A DNA stretch of 64,000 nucleotides. It comes from Alnus glutinosa (taxonomy: Eukaryota; Streptophyta; Magnoliopsida; Fagales; Betulaceae). Within the stretch, counting starts at the first letter, position 1. Each line of letters starts with the position of its first letter. Positions 54,125-64,000 of this stretch are shown piece after piece. The stretch covers positions 4,464,001 through 4,528,000 of the forward strand of contig NC_084896.1 in the NCBI RefSeq assembly GCF_958979055.1, read 5' to 3'. The position numbers were made by a program, and so were the translations under genes. The notes under the pieces were generated by a model. It was not told where the DNA came from and did no database searches. It was given only the letters and a program-made list of their open reading frames with translations.

Positions 54125-56493
54125 ATGCCGGAGAAGATGATCGTCTGCGTCGCTGTTGTCGGTCACCAGGTGCACCCTCCCTCCATTTCTCCTCTCTGAT
54201 CTCCCTATTTGCTTGTCATCGTACATCCAATCATAAATCTCACGATTAATGTTGTTTTTGACAGAACAACCCGCTTTACATACAGAGCTTCACCGAGGCC
54301 GACGACGCCCTCAAGCTCCACCACATCGTTCACTGCTCCCTCGACGTCGTCGACGAGCGAGGTAATTGAGAATTCCGATCTTCTCCGTGATCCATTTGAT
54401 TCGGCTTCCAGGTTTTCTCGTTAAATTGTTGAAAATCCGAAGAAATCTGAACCATTTGATTGAAAATAATGATTTTTGGATGTTAAGCACTAGTATTGAT
54501 AAAATTTGAATAATTTATGTTTCACAGTGAACAATCCGAAGAAATCTGGATCGCCACTGAATGAGACATTTCTGGGTCTGCTGTACCCGACCGAGAATTA
54601 CAAAGTGTGAGTGTCTTTGTGGGTTGTATATTATTTTTGGTACACATTTAAAACGTAGCAATTATGAATTTGATTGTAAGAAGAAGTGTTCTTGCTTGCA
54701 AGAATGTAGTGTTTTGATTATGAATGATTATGTAGATGATGTTGTTGTGGTAGGTACGGGTATCTGACTAATACAAAGGTGAAGTTTATCGTGGTGACAA
54801 CGGATCTAGATGTCAGAGATGCGGATGTTCGAAATGTGAGTATGCTTATAGATTGGCTTTATCTGGTTCTATGGGAAGTGTTTCCTGAGAAATCAGAGTG
54901 AATGAGACATTAATTTTGATTTTGAAAGCTTGTGCAATGTGGGTGATGAGAAATTGATCTGATCTAGTATATATATATTGTTAAATCATTTCTTATTTCA
55001 AAAGCTTAAGCTGATAGTAAATTACAAATTTAAACCTAAGAGTCGCCCTCAGGTGTGGGCTCTAACTTCGGCTCAACACGTGAAATATTTAATTGAAATG
55101 AGAAGTGAACTGTGAAGTAAGGATTCAAAATCATGAATGGGAAGAACTAGGGTGTATTGAAACATAATTCTTTTCCCTGCTGGAAGTAACATGAATGGGA
55201 AGAACTAGAGCTTGGATGAAGTTTGGACTAGGATGAATGTAAGAAGGTTGCTTTGATATCATGGCTGTGGTATAGAGTACGAAAGTGGATGGTCTTATTC
55301 ATCTTGGTGTCACTTAGGGTTATATGATTCTCATCCTCTTTCATCTTAGTCTTCTGCAGTGAAAAAGAATGAGGTTGATCTCATTGGACATGAGAATTTA
55401 GTGTCTTCAATACTTTTTGAGCTATGCTGCTACCTTGTCTGTCCATTGCGATGAGGGTGCTTACCCTGAAATTTTGTGGCAGCTATTCTCTCTTCCCATT
55501 TTGACCTAACTGGCTAGTCTCTGTTGTCAGTCGTATCGTTGAGGGTGCTTTCCCGGATATGTTTTGGCGATGCTTTTTTGATGTGTTGCTAACCTGGGCA
55601 TATTCCCTAGTACAAGGGTTATGGTGACACAATCTTGCTTTGGTTACCTGTTTTGCATGGGCTGTGAGGTTGTGAAGCGTCTTTGCAGCTTTGCTGCCTC
55701 AAGCAGGAGAAATTGATTGTGAACTTTCTGTGATGTGCATGAAATTATCTAAATGTAATTGGTTGTAATGGATGGATGCAGCTTTTTTCTTGTTAAGTTA
55801 TTGTCTAGAGAAGTAGGTTATGGATATAATATTGTAAACATCACCATCTCCTTCTGATTAAGCATCGGTTGAGGAGAAATGAACATGTTTTAGTCATGTG
55901 GACTAGGTTGATCATACATAACTTGGGATCTTCCATTTAATCAATTGTATGTTTTCTTGTCATTGTAACTTATAAATAAAAATGTTTTCTTGTCATTGTG
56001 ATTCACTTTCAAAAATGTTGGTAGTTGCACTTTTTATTTTATGTTACTTTAAGTTGCTAGGTGATATGCAAGCAAAATTATGTGTAATACATGTTTATAT
56101 AACTTGTTTGATATATCCATTAATAAATCTTTAGTTTTCCTGCCTCATCATCCACTTCTTGCGTAATGTAGTGGTTGCCACTTTTTTACTTGCTTAAAGT
56201 ATTTTTTGAATAATATCCTTGCTAGGTTTGAATATGTTTAATCATATTTGCTGCTGCTGCGCTTTTAATTATTTCAGTCTTCATCCGCAACATACTTTGA
56301 ATACCGTCTTACTTGCTCCTGATTTCACATTTTTGTGGAATATTCTGTACAGTTTTTCAGGAGGTTCCATGCTGCATATGTAGATGCGGTTTCAAACCCA
56401 TTTCATGTGCCAGGTAAAAAAATAATGTCCAGAACTTTTGCAGAAAGGGTCAGCTCCATAGTCAAATCGTTTGGGTTGAGTTCAGCTGGATGA
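54125..56493 (+). CDS. TRAPPC2L: Trafficking protein particle complex subunit 2-like (TRAPPC2L)
   Basis: TRAPPC2L is a small longin-fold subunit of the TRAPP tethering complexes that act in ER-Golgi traffic. Five exons join in frame: 54125-54169, 54265-54361, 54528-54606, 54754-54835 and 56353-56493, giving 147 residues, near the usual size. Characteristic stretches are MIVCVAVVGHQNNPLYIQSF, DDALKLHHIVHCSLDVVDER, ETFLGLLYPTENYKVYGYLT, KVKFIVVTTDLDVRD and RRFHAAYVDAVSNPFHVPGK. The last intron (about 1.5 kb) is much longer than the others, and nothing coding is recognised in it. The ATG is the first in frame and the family usually starts at the same place. Confidence 0.95.
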
Positions 56494-57341
56494 AAGACTG
56501 CCGCCAGCAGAAACTAAACCTATATGAACTTTCTTTTGTAAAACTTGTTGAATATGTTGTGTTTCTTTTGCACTGCTTTTCTTTTCTCCTAGGAGTTGGA
56601 TTTAGGTAACCTCATTCATGTGAATCTTGGGAAATTTTTGAAAGATTATAACATTTATCTTTCTGTAGAACTTCATTTTAAGTTGTACTGGAGATAGAAA
56701 CAAGTGATCTTCTTATTTCTTGTTACCTTGCAGGTAGAAAAACCTTTTCAGTTAATCATTTTTTTAATTATATTTGGCTTAATCTGCTTTCAGAGAAAAT
56801 AGTTCAGCCTATTGGGTCCAACTAATTCAGTATAAAGTCATGTTTTTTAAGTTCCTGAAACCAATAGCATTGTTTGTAGTTCCAATGATATATTTTTCTC
56901 CAAGGGAATGCTACAATATCAGCCAGGATTGCATATCCGGTTGTGCGACTTTTCTATGGACAATTAAACAGGAGGGAGATAAATGCCCTGAAATTGAAAT
57001 ATTGAATTCCAAGTCCCTGGTGTTGTCCGAGACTGTAATCCCTTTTTGCTGGGCGGACCTTGTAATAAATTTTCATGGGTCATGGTACGAATATAAAAGA
57101 GATGAGTTTGGTGTCATTTTTGTAAACATCGCTTATATATTTATTTTGTAAATTTATTATTAAATCTGTGAAATTTACATGTGGTCCCACAAATTCAATG
57201 GTAAAATTTCAATTTTCTTGTATGAAAATGACAAGAAATGAGCAAGAAAATGAAATCAAATATTTGTCTGACTAAAACGCATGCCAATAGATATGAGAGT
57301 GCTCTACAGCCCAACTCCATTTCAAGCTTTTGACAAATTAA
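56494..57341. other. TRAPPC2L 3' UTR and intergenic DNA
   Basis: A 103-residue open frame at 56840-57151 has no known domain and no coding composition; it is more likely to be untranslated or spurious. No other feature was recognised. Confidence 0.45.
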
Positions 57342-58098
57342 TGCTCCGTTTGTTTCGACGTAAAATGATTTTGACATTTTCCGGCGTTTGGTAGGGGTGA
57401 AAATAATAGTCAACCGGAAAATGATTTTTGTTTGACCAAAAATGCTTAGTAAATTTCGGAAAATGATTTATGTTTTTTAAAAGCGTAAACCATTTTCCGA
57501 AGACGTTAGACGCATTCGACCCCTATTAAATGACACTGTCAACCTTCACTTCAAGTAGTCGACTATCACCGAAATCTTGCCGGTATTGAAATCCGACAGC
57601 ATTCGGTCAATGTCTCCGGAATCCGGTCAGCCCAGATTCCGGCAAGAACATCCCAGCCAGAATCGCCGGCTGGCCGGACAGATTAGGCTAGAACGGCCGG
57701 CAGGCCGGATTTGGCCAGGAAATTCTGGCCAGTATGTCGGAGTCCGGTCGTCAACCTAGATTCCGACGAAACTGTTCGGATTCCAGCCTATATCTTGGAT
57801 TCAGGCTATAGTAGCCGGAATGGCGGAATCGAGTAAAAGTGATCGGAATCCTGTCTGTCAATGACGGAATCTCGTATTTGATAATTTTTATATTATTTTA
57901 CATTAATATTTATATGTTTTGAATAAAAATTATTTTTTATAGGTTAATATGATTGAATAAAAATATTAAAAATATTTGTGATTTTCTGTACGCGCCAAAC
58001 ACCGAAAAATGCTTTCGCCGAAAAATATTTTCCAGAAAAATGACTTCCCTAAAATCATTTTATGACGGAAACCATTTTACGTCGAAACAAACGGAGCA
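57342..58098. mobile_element. Harbinger-like MITE, copy 2
   Basis: The termini tgctccgtttgtttcgacgt and acgtcgaaacaaacggagca are perfect inverted repeats, extending further with small gaps (aaaatgatttt / aaaatcatttt). TAA flanks both sides (57339-57341 and 58099-58101). The 757-bp interior is filled with ccggaatc, gattccgg and ccggcc words in both orientations. It is the better kept relative of 7080-7645. Confidence 0.85.
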
Positions 58099-58199
58099 TA
58101 AATTTGAAAATATTTTTTTGGCTAGTCACATTACATACTGGTAATAGTTAGCATCGAATGTAGAGACATCATCCATAAGGGTTTGGCCTAAATAATTCA

Positions 58200-58500
58200 T
58201 GTCCTCATGTTGAGTTCAGATTGTGTTGAGATATGAGTATAAGATTATATAAATCATCTATAACCCGACCCATTTAATTAAACTGGTTAAACCCTTCAAC
58301 CCTAACTTGCTAATTTTGTGTTAAGTTCGCGAATTGTATAAAAAATTGCCAGTTTTAAATATTGTGTCAAATTTAATTTGTGTCAAGACATGAGTATAAA
58401 ACTATATAGATCAACCGTAATCCAACCTTTCAATTTTAATCCGCTAATTTCATGATGGATTCATACTGAGTTCGCAAATAATGTCAAAAATTGCCAGCCA
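58200..58500. repeat. Diverged hAT-related repeat, two sub-units
   Basis: The words gagatatgagtataagatta and agacatgagtataaaactat mark two tandem halves. cccatttaattaaactggtt and gttcgcgaattgtataaaaa relate it, in reverse sense, to 10991-11357. The remaining sequence to 59093 shows no gene and is partly the RPN3 3' UTR. Confidence 0.45.
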
Positions 58501-59093
58501 TTCTCGGTGTTTGTTAAAAGAGTCCAACTTACTAGACCAATCACTGCTATCATAAACTTCAGATAATAATCCAAGTATCATTTAAGAATTATGGAATAGC
58601 TGTTTCACTGCACAATCACTTCCTTTCGATTGTATAGGCAACACTTTTATAGGTAGAATACAGAAAATTAATAGAACCACTTTGATTTGTACATTTACAG
58701 AAATTCCTCACAAACCTTGCAAAGAATTTTAAACCAGAACCTTACCATTTTGAAAATGACAGGGAACACACAAAAGTGTTATTGACCAACCCACAATAGG
58801 AAGGCTATAGAAATAAACATTCGTTCTCTGCCTAGAGAGAAAGTAGAACATTCACTATCACTGCCATTAACAACAAAATATTCAAGGAGAACAGATGGAA
58901 CTTCAGAATATCATTCAATGTGATGAAAAAACTGGTCGGTCAGTTTTAAAACAATAACCTATGACATAACATTAAAAGAAAGGGCTAATGACAGTAAAAA
59001 AACCAGTAAATAGAAACATCTTGCCAGGGAATGTCAAAACAATGAGAAAACTTGATGGAAAGCATAAAGTGCCTTTTGCAGATCACTACACAA

Positions 59094-62000
59094 TCAGAAA
59101 TCATCATCATCCTCCTCAGCAATGTGCTTTGCAAGCTCTTGCTCCTGCTGTTGTCTCTCCCTCCTCTTCTCTGCACTTTCTTTCTCTTTATGGGAATTCG
59201 GTGGAAATCGAAGAGCCCGCACTGCCTCATTGTGCATATTGAGGCAGAAAGCAATCCTTGAGTTAAATGCAAATTGAGGCTCATTTGTAGAGTAGATGTC
59301 CCCAGTCTCCTTTGATACCATCCATCCATTTTCATGGTCTATTGTGGCATCAATTGCACCATCTCGGATTGCCTTTGATACAATACTCTCAGCATCAGCA
59401 ACAGGGTTTGCAGAGTCCAATCTCAACTTCTTTGCAACATCAGCCAGAGAAATACGGGAATAAGATATACTGATGTTGCGTAACCCAGTCCTTATGACAT
59501 TGTGCCGCAGCCTAACAATTAAATTATGCGTCCGGTCTGAATTGAAAGTACTTGAGAACTTGTCAGCCACGTTTCTGAAAAGCTCCAGATCACCAATGCG
59601 CACAGCCTGAAAAAACACATTGTCTTTCTCAATACTAGCAGCATAAGCTGGGGAACCTAAGGATTTGATCTATAAGAGGCTCATGCCTGACAGAGTTAAG
59701 TGTCACACTACTAATTATTAAAATAATTTCACAATTTGGAAACCACTGGAGTCTCAGTTTAGCCAATTTCTGCATTTTATGATGATAAAATTTATAAAAT
59801 AATGCATTCTGAGCTTACCATCTCAATTTTTTATTTTTTGATAGGTAATAAAAGAAATAGCATTAAAAAAGCGTAAAGACGCCCCTAAGCATACAGGAGT
59901 ACACAAAAAGGACACAAAAATAGAAAAAGAAGAAAAGGAAGAACACCCAAAAAAACCCAAAAGACACAGGAAATGCTACATTACACCCCCAACCTCTTGC
60001 CTCTAACTCGGCTAAGAAAACATCAAGGGTATCCTCAGAACCATTCTATCATAAAATTAAAATTTCTCTAACGTTTTTCTTTATTGTGATATTAGTAATC
60101 GGTTGGAACAGGATCTGAGTTTGCTTGATCTGAATCAGATTAAGATTATTCTATCACCAAAAATAATTTCTATTGATGAGAATTCAAATAGAGAGCGCCC
60201 ACCAACTTTTAATAATTTACAGGCATATGGGAGGGTCATCATTGACTAATTTTCAAGATAGGCTTTTTATTTTTATTTTTTTTAGCTTAAGACTTGCACA
60301 ATATATGCGCAGATCAAGATAATCTTGCAATATCTCCAATATGGAATGAAATGTTCGCTGACCTCCCTCCATCTCATTTCAGTTGTCTATCTTTATGAAC
60401 TAAACTCATAGAGGAGCTCATTTCCTTTTTTCTTCATTCTTTGTACTCCTGGACGGCTGCGTATTTAGCACCTCTAGAGATTAGTTATAACGATTTCCTT
60501 GTATTGCTTTCTTCTTCTTCTTTTTCTTAATTGTCTCTCTTGTATACCCCCTGTATACTTGATTGCGCTTTGCGTTTTTCTAATAAAATTCTCTTCTTAC
60601 TTATCAAAAAAAATCTTTATGAACTAAACTTTTCAAAGGAACATTATTTATAGTTGTCTCTTATAAAAAAAAAAAAAACACACACACACACACACAAATT
60701 TCCAAAATTATCCTTAAATTTTTTTAACTTATCAAAAAGACAACTTTTAAGAGTAATTTTGGAAAGTGATATCATTTTATTTTACGTTTTAGAAAGTGGA
60801 CAACTTTTAAGGGACATCAACAAAAGGAAAGAAAGATGGACGAGTTGGAGGGGGTATAATTTTTAAGATTGAATTAAGACAAAAGTAGACTCGATCAATT
60901 AAGATTCAAATTCAATTTTATACATTAATCATGAAAGTTTAAAGTAATTCTGGCAAATGAAACTACAGCCTTTTTTTAAAGTACTTTCTGTTAGTGTAAA
61001 ATTTGGATTACGATTTGGTTTTATATATTTATTCAAATCCAACTAAGCAATGTCTTTAAAGTGTCGGGCTGTTTTGAACTTGGGGACACAGGAATATATT
61101 ATTGGAATTTGGATGTCATTGTATCAGCATTCTGCACCAAGTCCACCCTGTTGACAGCCCCATTCTATATGGAGAAACTAAATGAATGACTCGAGTATGG
61201 GAATATATATACTTACATTTGTCAATTCAAAGTATGGCCTCAAAGCCTTCTCCATGCCTTTCTGCATAAACACAGTCCTCTCAGGGATTTCTCCTAGCAG
61301 TAAGCGAACAATGACTGCCCACTTGTTGCATTGAACTCGAAAACCAAGTGCCGAAACAGGGGCTTTCCGAGCAGCTTGCAGTAGGGATTCTTTTGCATCT
61401 GTATACTCCAGCTGAATTGTCCTGATCTTTCCTAGGTAAAAGAGGTAGCGGCAGAACTGCAATAGAACAACTGGTGTCAGAATATGCAGCTTATAAGTGA
61501 AACACTTTAAAAAAGAAGTCAGGCCTCTGGTCAAAAGGGCCATAATCAATGCTCCATCACTGACATCGGAAACCAAACAACTCTCCACCCTCACACAAAA
61601 AATAAATAAATAAAAAATAGCACCTTCACTATTATTCGCAAATTTTCTATAGCAATTGGATCTTGATCATCGATGACTTGTTTGAAAAATATCAAGTTTT
61701 CACTAATTTTTTTTTTTCTTCCAGTTCCTTAAAGTTTACAAATTGTAACTAACTTTGATGCAAAAATAAGTTAGTATTTAGTAAATACCAGTGATGGGAT
61801 ATCTAAGAAGTAGAATGAAGGATGGAACTCAAAATTAACATGCATGCCAAAGATGTCTCACATAAGCTAACAAGTTAGTGGTCTCCTAAAGTATAATGGA
61901 CATATAGCTGTATAGGAAAAACAATTGACATTTACCTGCTGATTTGAATGGGCTTCAAATCGAGGTGCCTTGGACCTAAGCTTCTCCGCTTGATCATATA

Positions 62001-64000
62001 AGTTGTAATGAAGGTAGTTCCGAAGTAGCAGGTTAAGAAGTGTTTCCTGCATCACGCCAAATTCCAGATATAAGAAAGTACTAACATAGATATACATGAC
62101 CCTACAACTGAAGATTTACCTGACCCAACTCGTCATGGCGCAAGGTTGCAATCCGGTGGAGGGCGAGGAGGTTACTGTTAATGCATGAGTGCACAAGTTA
62201 GTCATACAATGGATTAGTTTAAGTGAGACACAAAATCATTCAATCCAATACATCTTTGGCTGACTTATCAGACAGAACATTAATCGATGAGGATCAAGTA
62301 GTCATGACAAAAGAAAACTCACCCTCTAATTTCAGCAAGATCCCCTGTGAGTTCATAACTAAGAGAGTAATAGAAGTAGAGCCTGGATGCTAGCACATCA
62401 ACAGTTCTCCTATTCACGTTCTTCAATCGGGCAATGCTTGCCGAGGCACAAGCTTTAGCCTGAGAGAACAATGTGATGTTAAAACCATCTTGAGCGCAGT
62501 GGGGAAAAAGGTTAAGAAAAAAATATATTTTGATCTATTTATATTTTGATAAGTAAGTAAAATTTTATTAAAAGCGCAAAATGCGATCAAGTACACAGGG
62601 AGTATACAAGAACGGCTGCTAAGAAGAGGAAAATAAAACAAGAAAATCATTATAACTAATCCCTAGAGGTGCTAGGAACGCGGCCGTCCAAGAATACAAA
62701 GAAAAAAAGAAAAAATACATGTTGATCTATTTATATTACCTCATTGTATCTCTTCTGATCAATCAGAAATATTAGCACAAGCAAATAGCAGAAAACCTCC
62801 AGCTCTGGCAAGGAGTGCTTTACAGGAGTTTGAGTCGCAGATGTTGCAGTGTCAACATCCATGTCATGTTCATCCTCCTGTAACCAATCTTTAAAAGTTG
62901 TAGTGCTTGAAAGCATCACAAATGTTCAACATATAAATTACGAATATAAGGAATTAATAACACATCTCTTGCACTTTTTCCCCTTGGAAGAACGAAGGGA
63001 GATAATCCTTGTAACACACCTACCTGTTACAATCCTTGGCTCAATATTGCAGGGCTTAGCGTATCTGGTGTAACCTCTAGATCATAAGATCATGCAAAAC
63101 AACCAACTCACAATTTACTGAAGTAACCAACTCCTACCAATACCTTTATACTCAGGTTCCATGAATGACTACAAAGTTTAGAGAGAACATGAACTTCAAA
63201 GGGAACCAAACTCAAAAGGTCTCCAAAATTACCTTGGGAAGATATGAGGACAAACGACTGTGCAACTCAGATCCCTGGGTGAGAGTGAAATTGAGGAATG
63301 CAGAGAGAACCGGTGCATTCAATTTCTGCCTCAGTGCCAGGGTGAGCCGGACCACACGTACAATGCGACGAACCTCACGGGCATATGCACCAGTCTCAAT
63401 GAGAGATGCAATCTCCTTCAAATCTGGAAAACATACCCATCACACCGATTTCCAAAAAACCAAACCATAGATTCAATCTTGAACACACAAATCCCAGTTC
63501 ATGAGCAACGCATAAAACCCAGATAACCAATTTCAGAAAATTAACAGCAGCGATTACAATTCAACAACAGCAATCTCTTTCAAATCTGAAACACAACCTA
63601 ATCCCGATTTCGAAAATCACACCCCCAATATTCAAAATTTAACACACAAATCCCAATATATGAGCAAAACAATCAAAACCCAGATAACCAATATAAGCGC
63701 AAAAAAAAATCCAAATTTGACAACAGTGATTAAAATTTACAGCAATCTCCTTCAAATCTGAAACACACTCTAACGCCGATTTCGAAAATCGCACCAAAGA
63801 TTCAAAATTTAATACGCAATTCCCAATGTATGTGGAAAACAAAACAACAGTAATTGAAATTTAGATAGCAATTTGAGGGCTATATATACACCACACATAT
63901 ATGTAATTGTATGTAGATGAAGATCATACGTTGTAGAGTTGAGGGAGGAGAAGAAGAAGCGGAGTTGGAGGGAGCTGGGAGCTCCTTCATCTCAACGTCT
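59094..64000 (-). CDS. RPN3: 26S proteasome non-ATPase subunit RPN3 (PSMD3), 5' end cut
   Basis: RPN3 is a PCI-domain subunit of the lid of the 19S regulatory particle. Nine exons join in frame: 64000-63930 (runs off the window), 63423-63233, 62877-62740, 62459-62323, 62174-62120, 62046-61936, 61456-61217 and 59606-59094, that is eight blocks in view, coding about 484 residues of about 490. The conserved order is clear: [100 protein letters not shown], then the PCI domain ([20 protein letters not shown]) and the acidic C-terminus EEDDDDF. The Met in DVEMKE at the window edge may not be the true start; homologues begin a few residues earlier. Two introns carry LINE tails. Leading TA-rich introns are short. 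Confidence 0.96.
59829..60060 (-). mobile_element. LINE 3' tail in RPN3 intron (minus)
   Basis: On the minus strand the sequence reads gtgtactcctgtatgcttag, then ggggcgtctttacgcttttt, and ends in ttattacctatcaaaaaa, a typical 3' end of plant L1-type LINEs. It is strongly 5' truncated and lies sense to RPN3. Confidence 0.6.
60380..60612 (+). mobile_element. LINE 3' tail in RPN3 intron (plus)
   Basis: Reads ttctttgtactcctggacgg, cacctctagagattagttat, ttgtataccccctgtatact and ends taataaaattctcttcttac ttatcaaaaaa. The same words, in the same order, form the insertion at 62546-62721, so both come from one LINE subfamily. It is antisense to RPN3. Confidence 0.7.
62546..62721 (-). mobile_element. 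LINE 3' tail next to an RPN3 splice donor
   Basis: The unit is bounded by a 16-bp target duplication ttgatctatttatatt (62530-62545 and 62722-62737). On the minus strand it reads tattcttggacggccgcgtt, cctagcacctctagggatta, then gtatactccctgtgtacttg and ends in ttacttacttatcaaa. The copy is 5' truncated and sits sense to RPN3 in the intron that follows exon 62877-62740, beginning 19 bases from the donor. Confidence 0.85.

Noticed and set aside
56840-57151. 103-residue plus-strand open frame after TRAPPC2L
   Set aside because: No domain, AT-rich non-coding composition, and no start or splice context. Probably 3' UTR or intergenic.
59094-59605. Separate short gene ending in EEDDDDF
   Set aside because: It is the last exon of RPN3, joined in phase 0 to exon 61217-61456.

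Overview
The window is nuclear DNA from a flowering plant. Genes are split by short GT-AG introns, intergenic DNA is AT-rich, and MITEs, SINEs, LINE tails and miniature LTR elements are common. The proteins read as eudicot, probably rosid; I cannot name the species. Ten protein-coding loci can be supported. Eight have complete intact coding models, one (RPN3) runs off the right edge, and one is an aldo-keto reductase relic.

Layout: SYF2 splicing factor (minus, 1157-3876); a PEARLI-4 family gene (minus, 7786-13173); ABORTED MICROSPORES-type bHLH (plus, 20247-23980); phytocyanin (minus, 25330-26290); DUF1279/FAM210-like protein (plus, 29934-30389); large ubiquitin-conjugating enzyme of the UBC23 type (minus, 34421-41016); aldo-keto reductase relic (minus, 47156-47821); intronless kelch-repeat protein (minus, 48788-49939); TRAPPC2L (plus, 54125-56493); proteasome lid subunit RPN3 (minus, 59094 to beyond 64000). 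I built exon models by hand from splice sites, reading phase and homology remembered for each family. Every exon join listed keeps the frame.

The genes do not form an operon or pathway. They are a conserved gene neighbourhood: from memory, SYF2, a PEARLI-4 gene, AMS and UBC23 also lie close together on Arabidopsis chromosome 2 (around At2g16860-At2g16920). The DUF1279, TRAPPC2L and aldo-keto reductase types recall another part of that chromosome (around At2g20930-At2g21250), as expected if Arabidopsis split one ancestral segment between two duplicated blocks.

The space between genes is mostly small mobile elements: hAT-like elements with 7-8-bp target duplications, Harbinger-like MITEs with 3-bp duplications, Mutator-like foldbacks with 9-bp duplications (two with GC-rich hairpin tips), a tRNA-derived SINE, LINE tails, and two TRIM-type LTR fossils inside introns. 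The most interesting host signal is a 124-nt first coding exon, with one CX9CX3C/NPYHEC motif, shared by SYF2 and the PEARLI-4 gene, plus a broken third copy between them. I found no bacterial-type system, CRISPR array, rRNA or tRNA gene, and no clear sign of a wholly new system.
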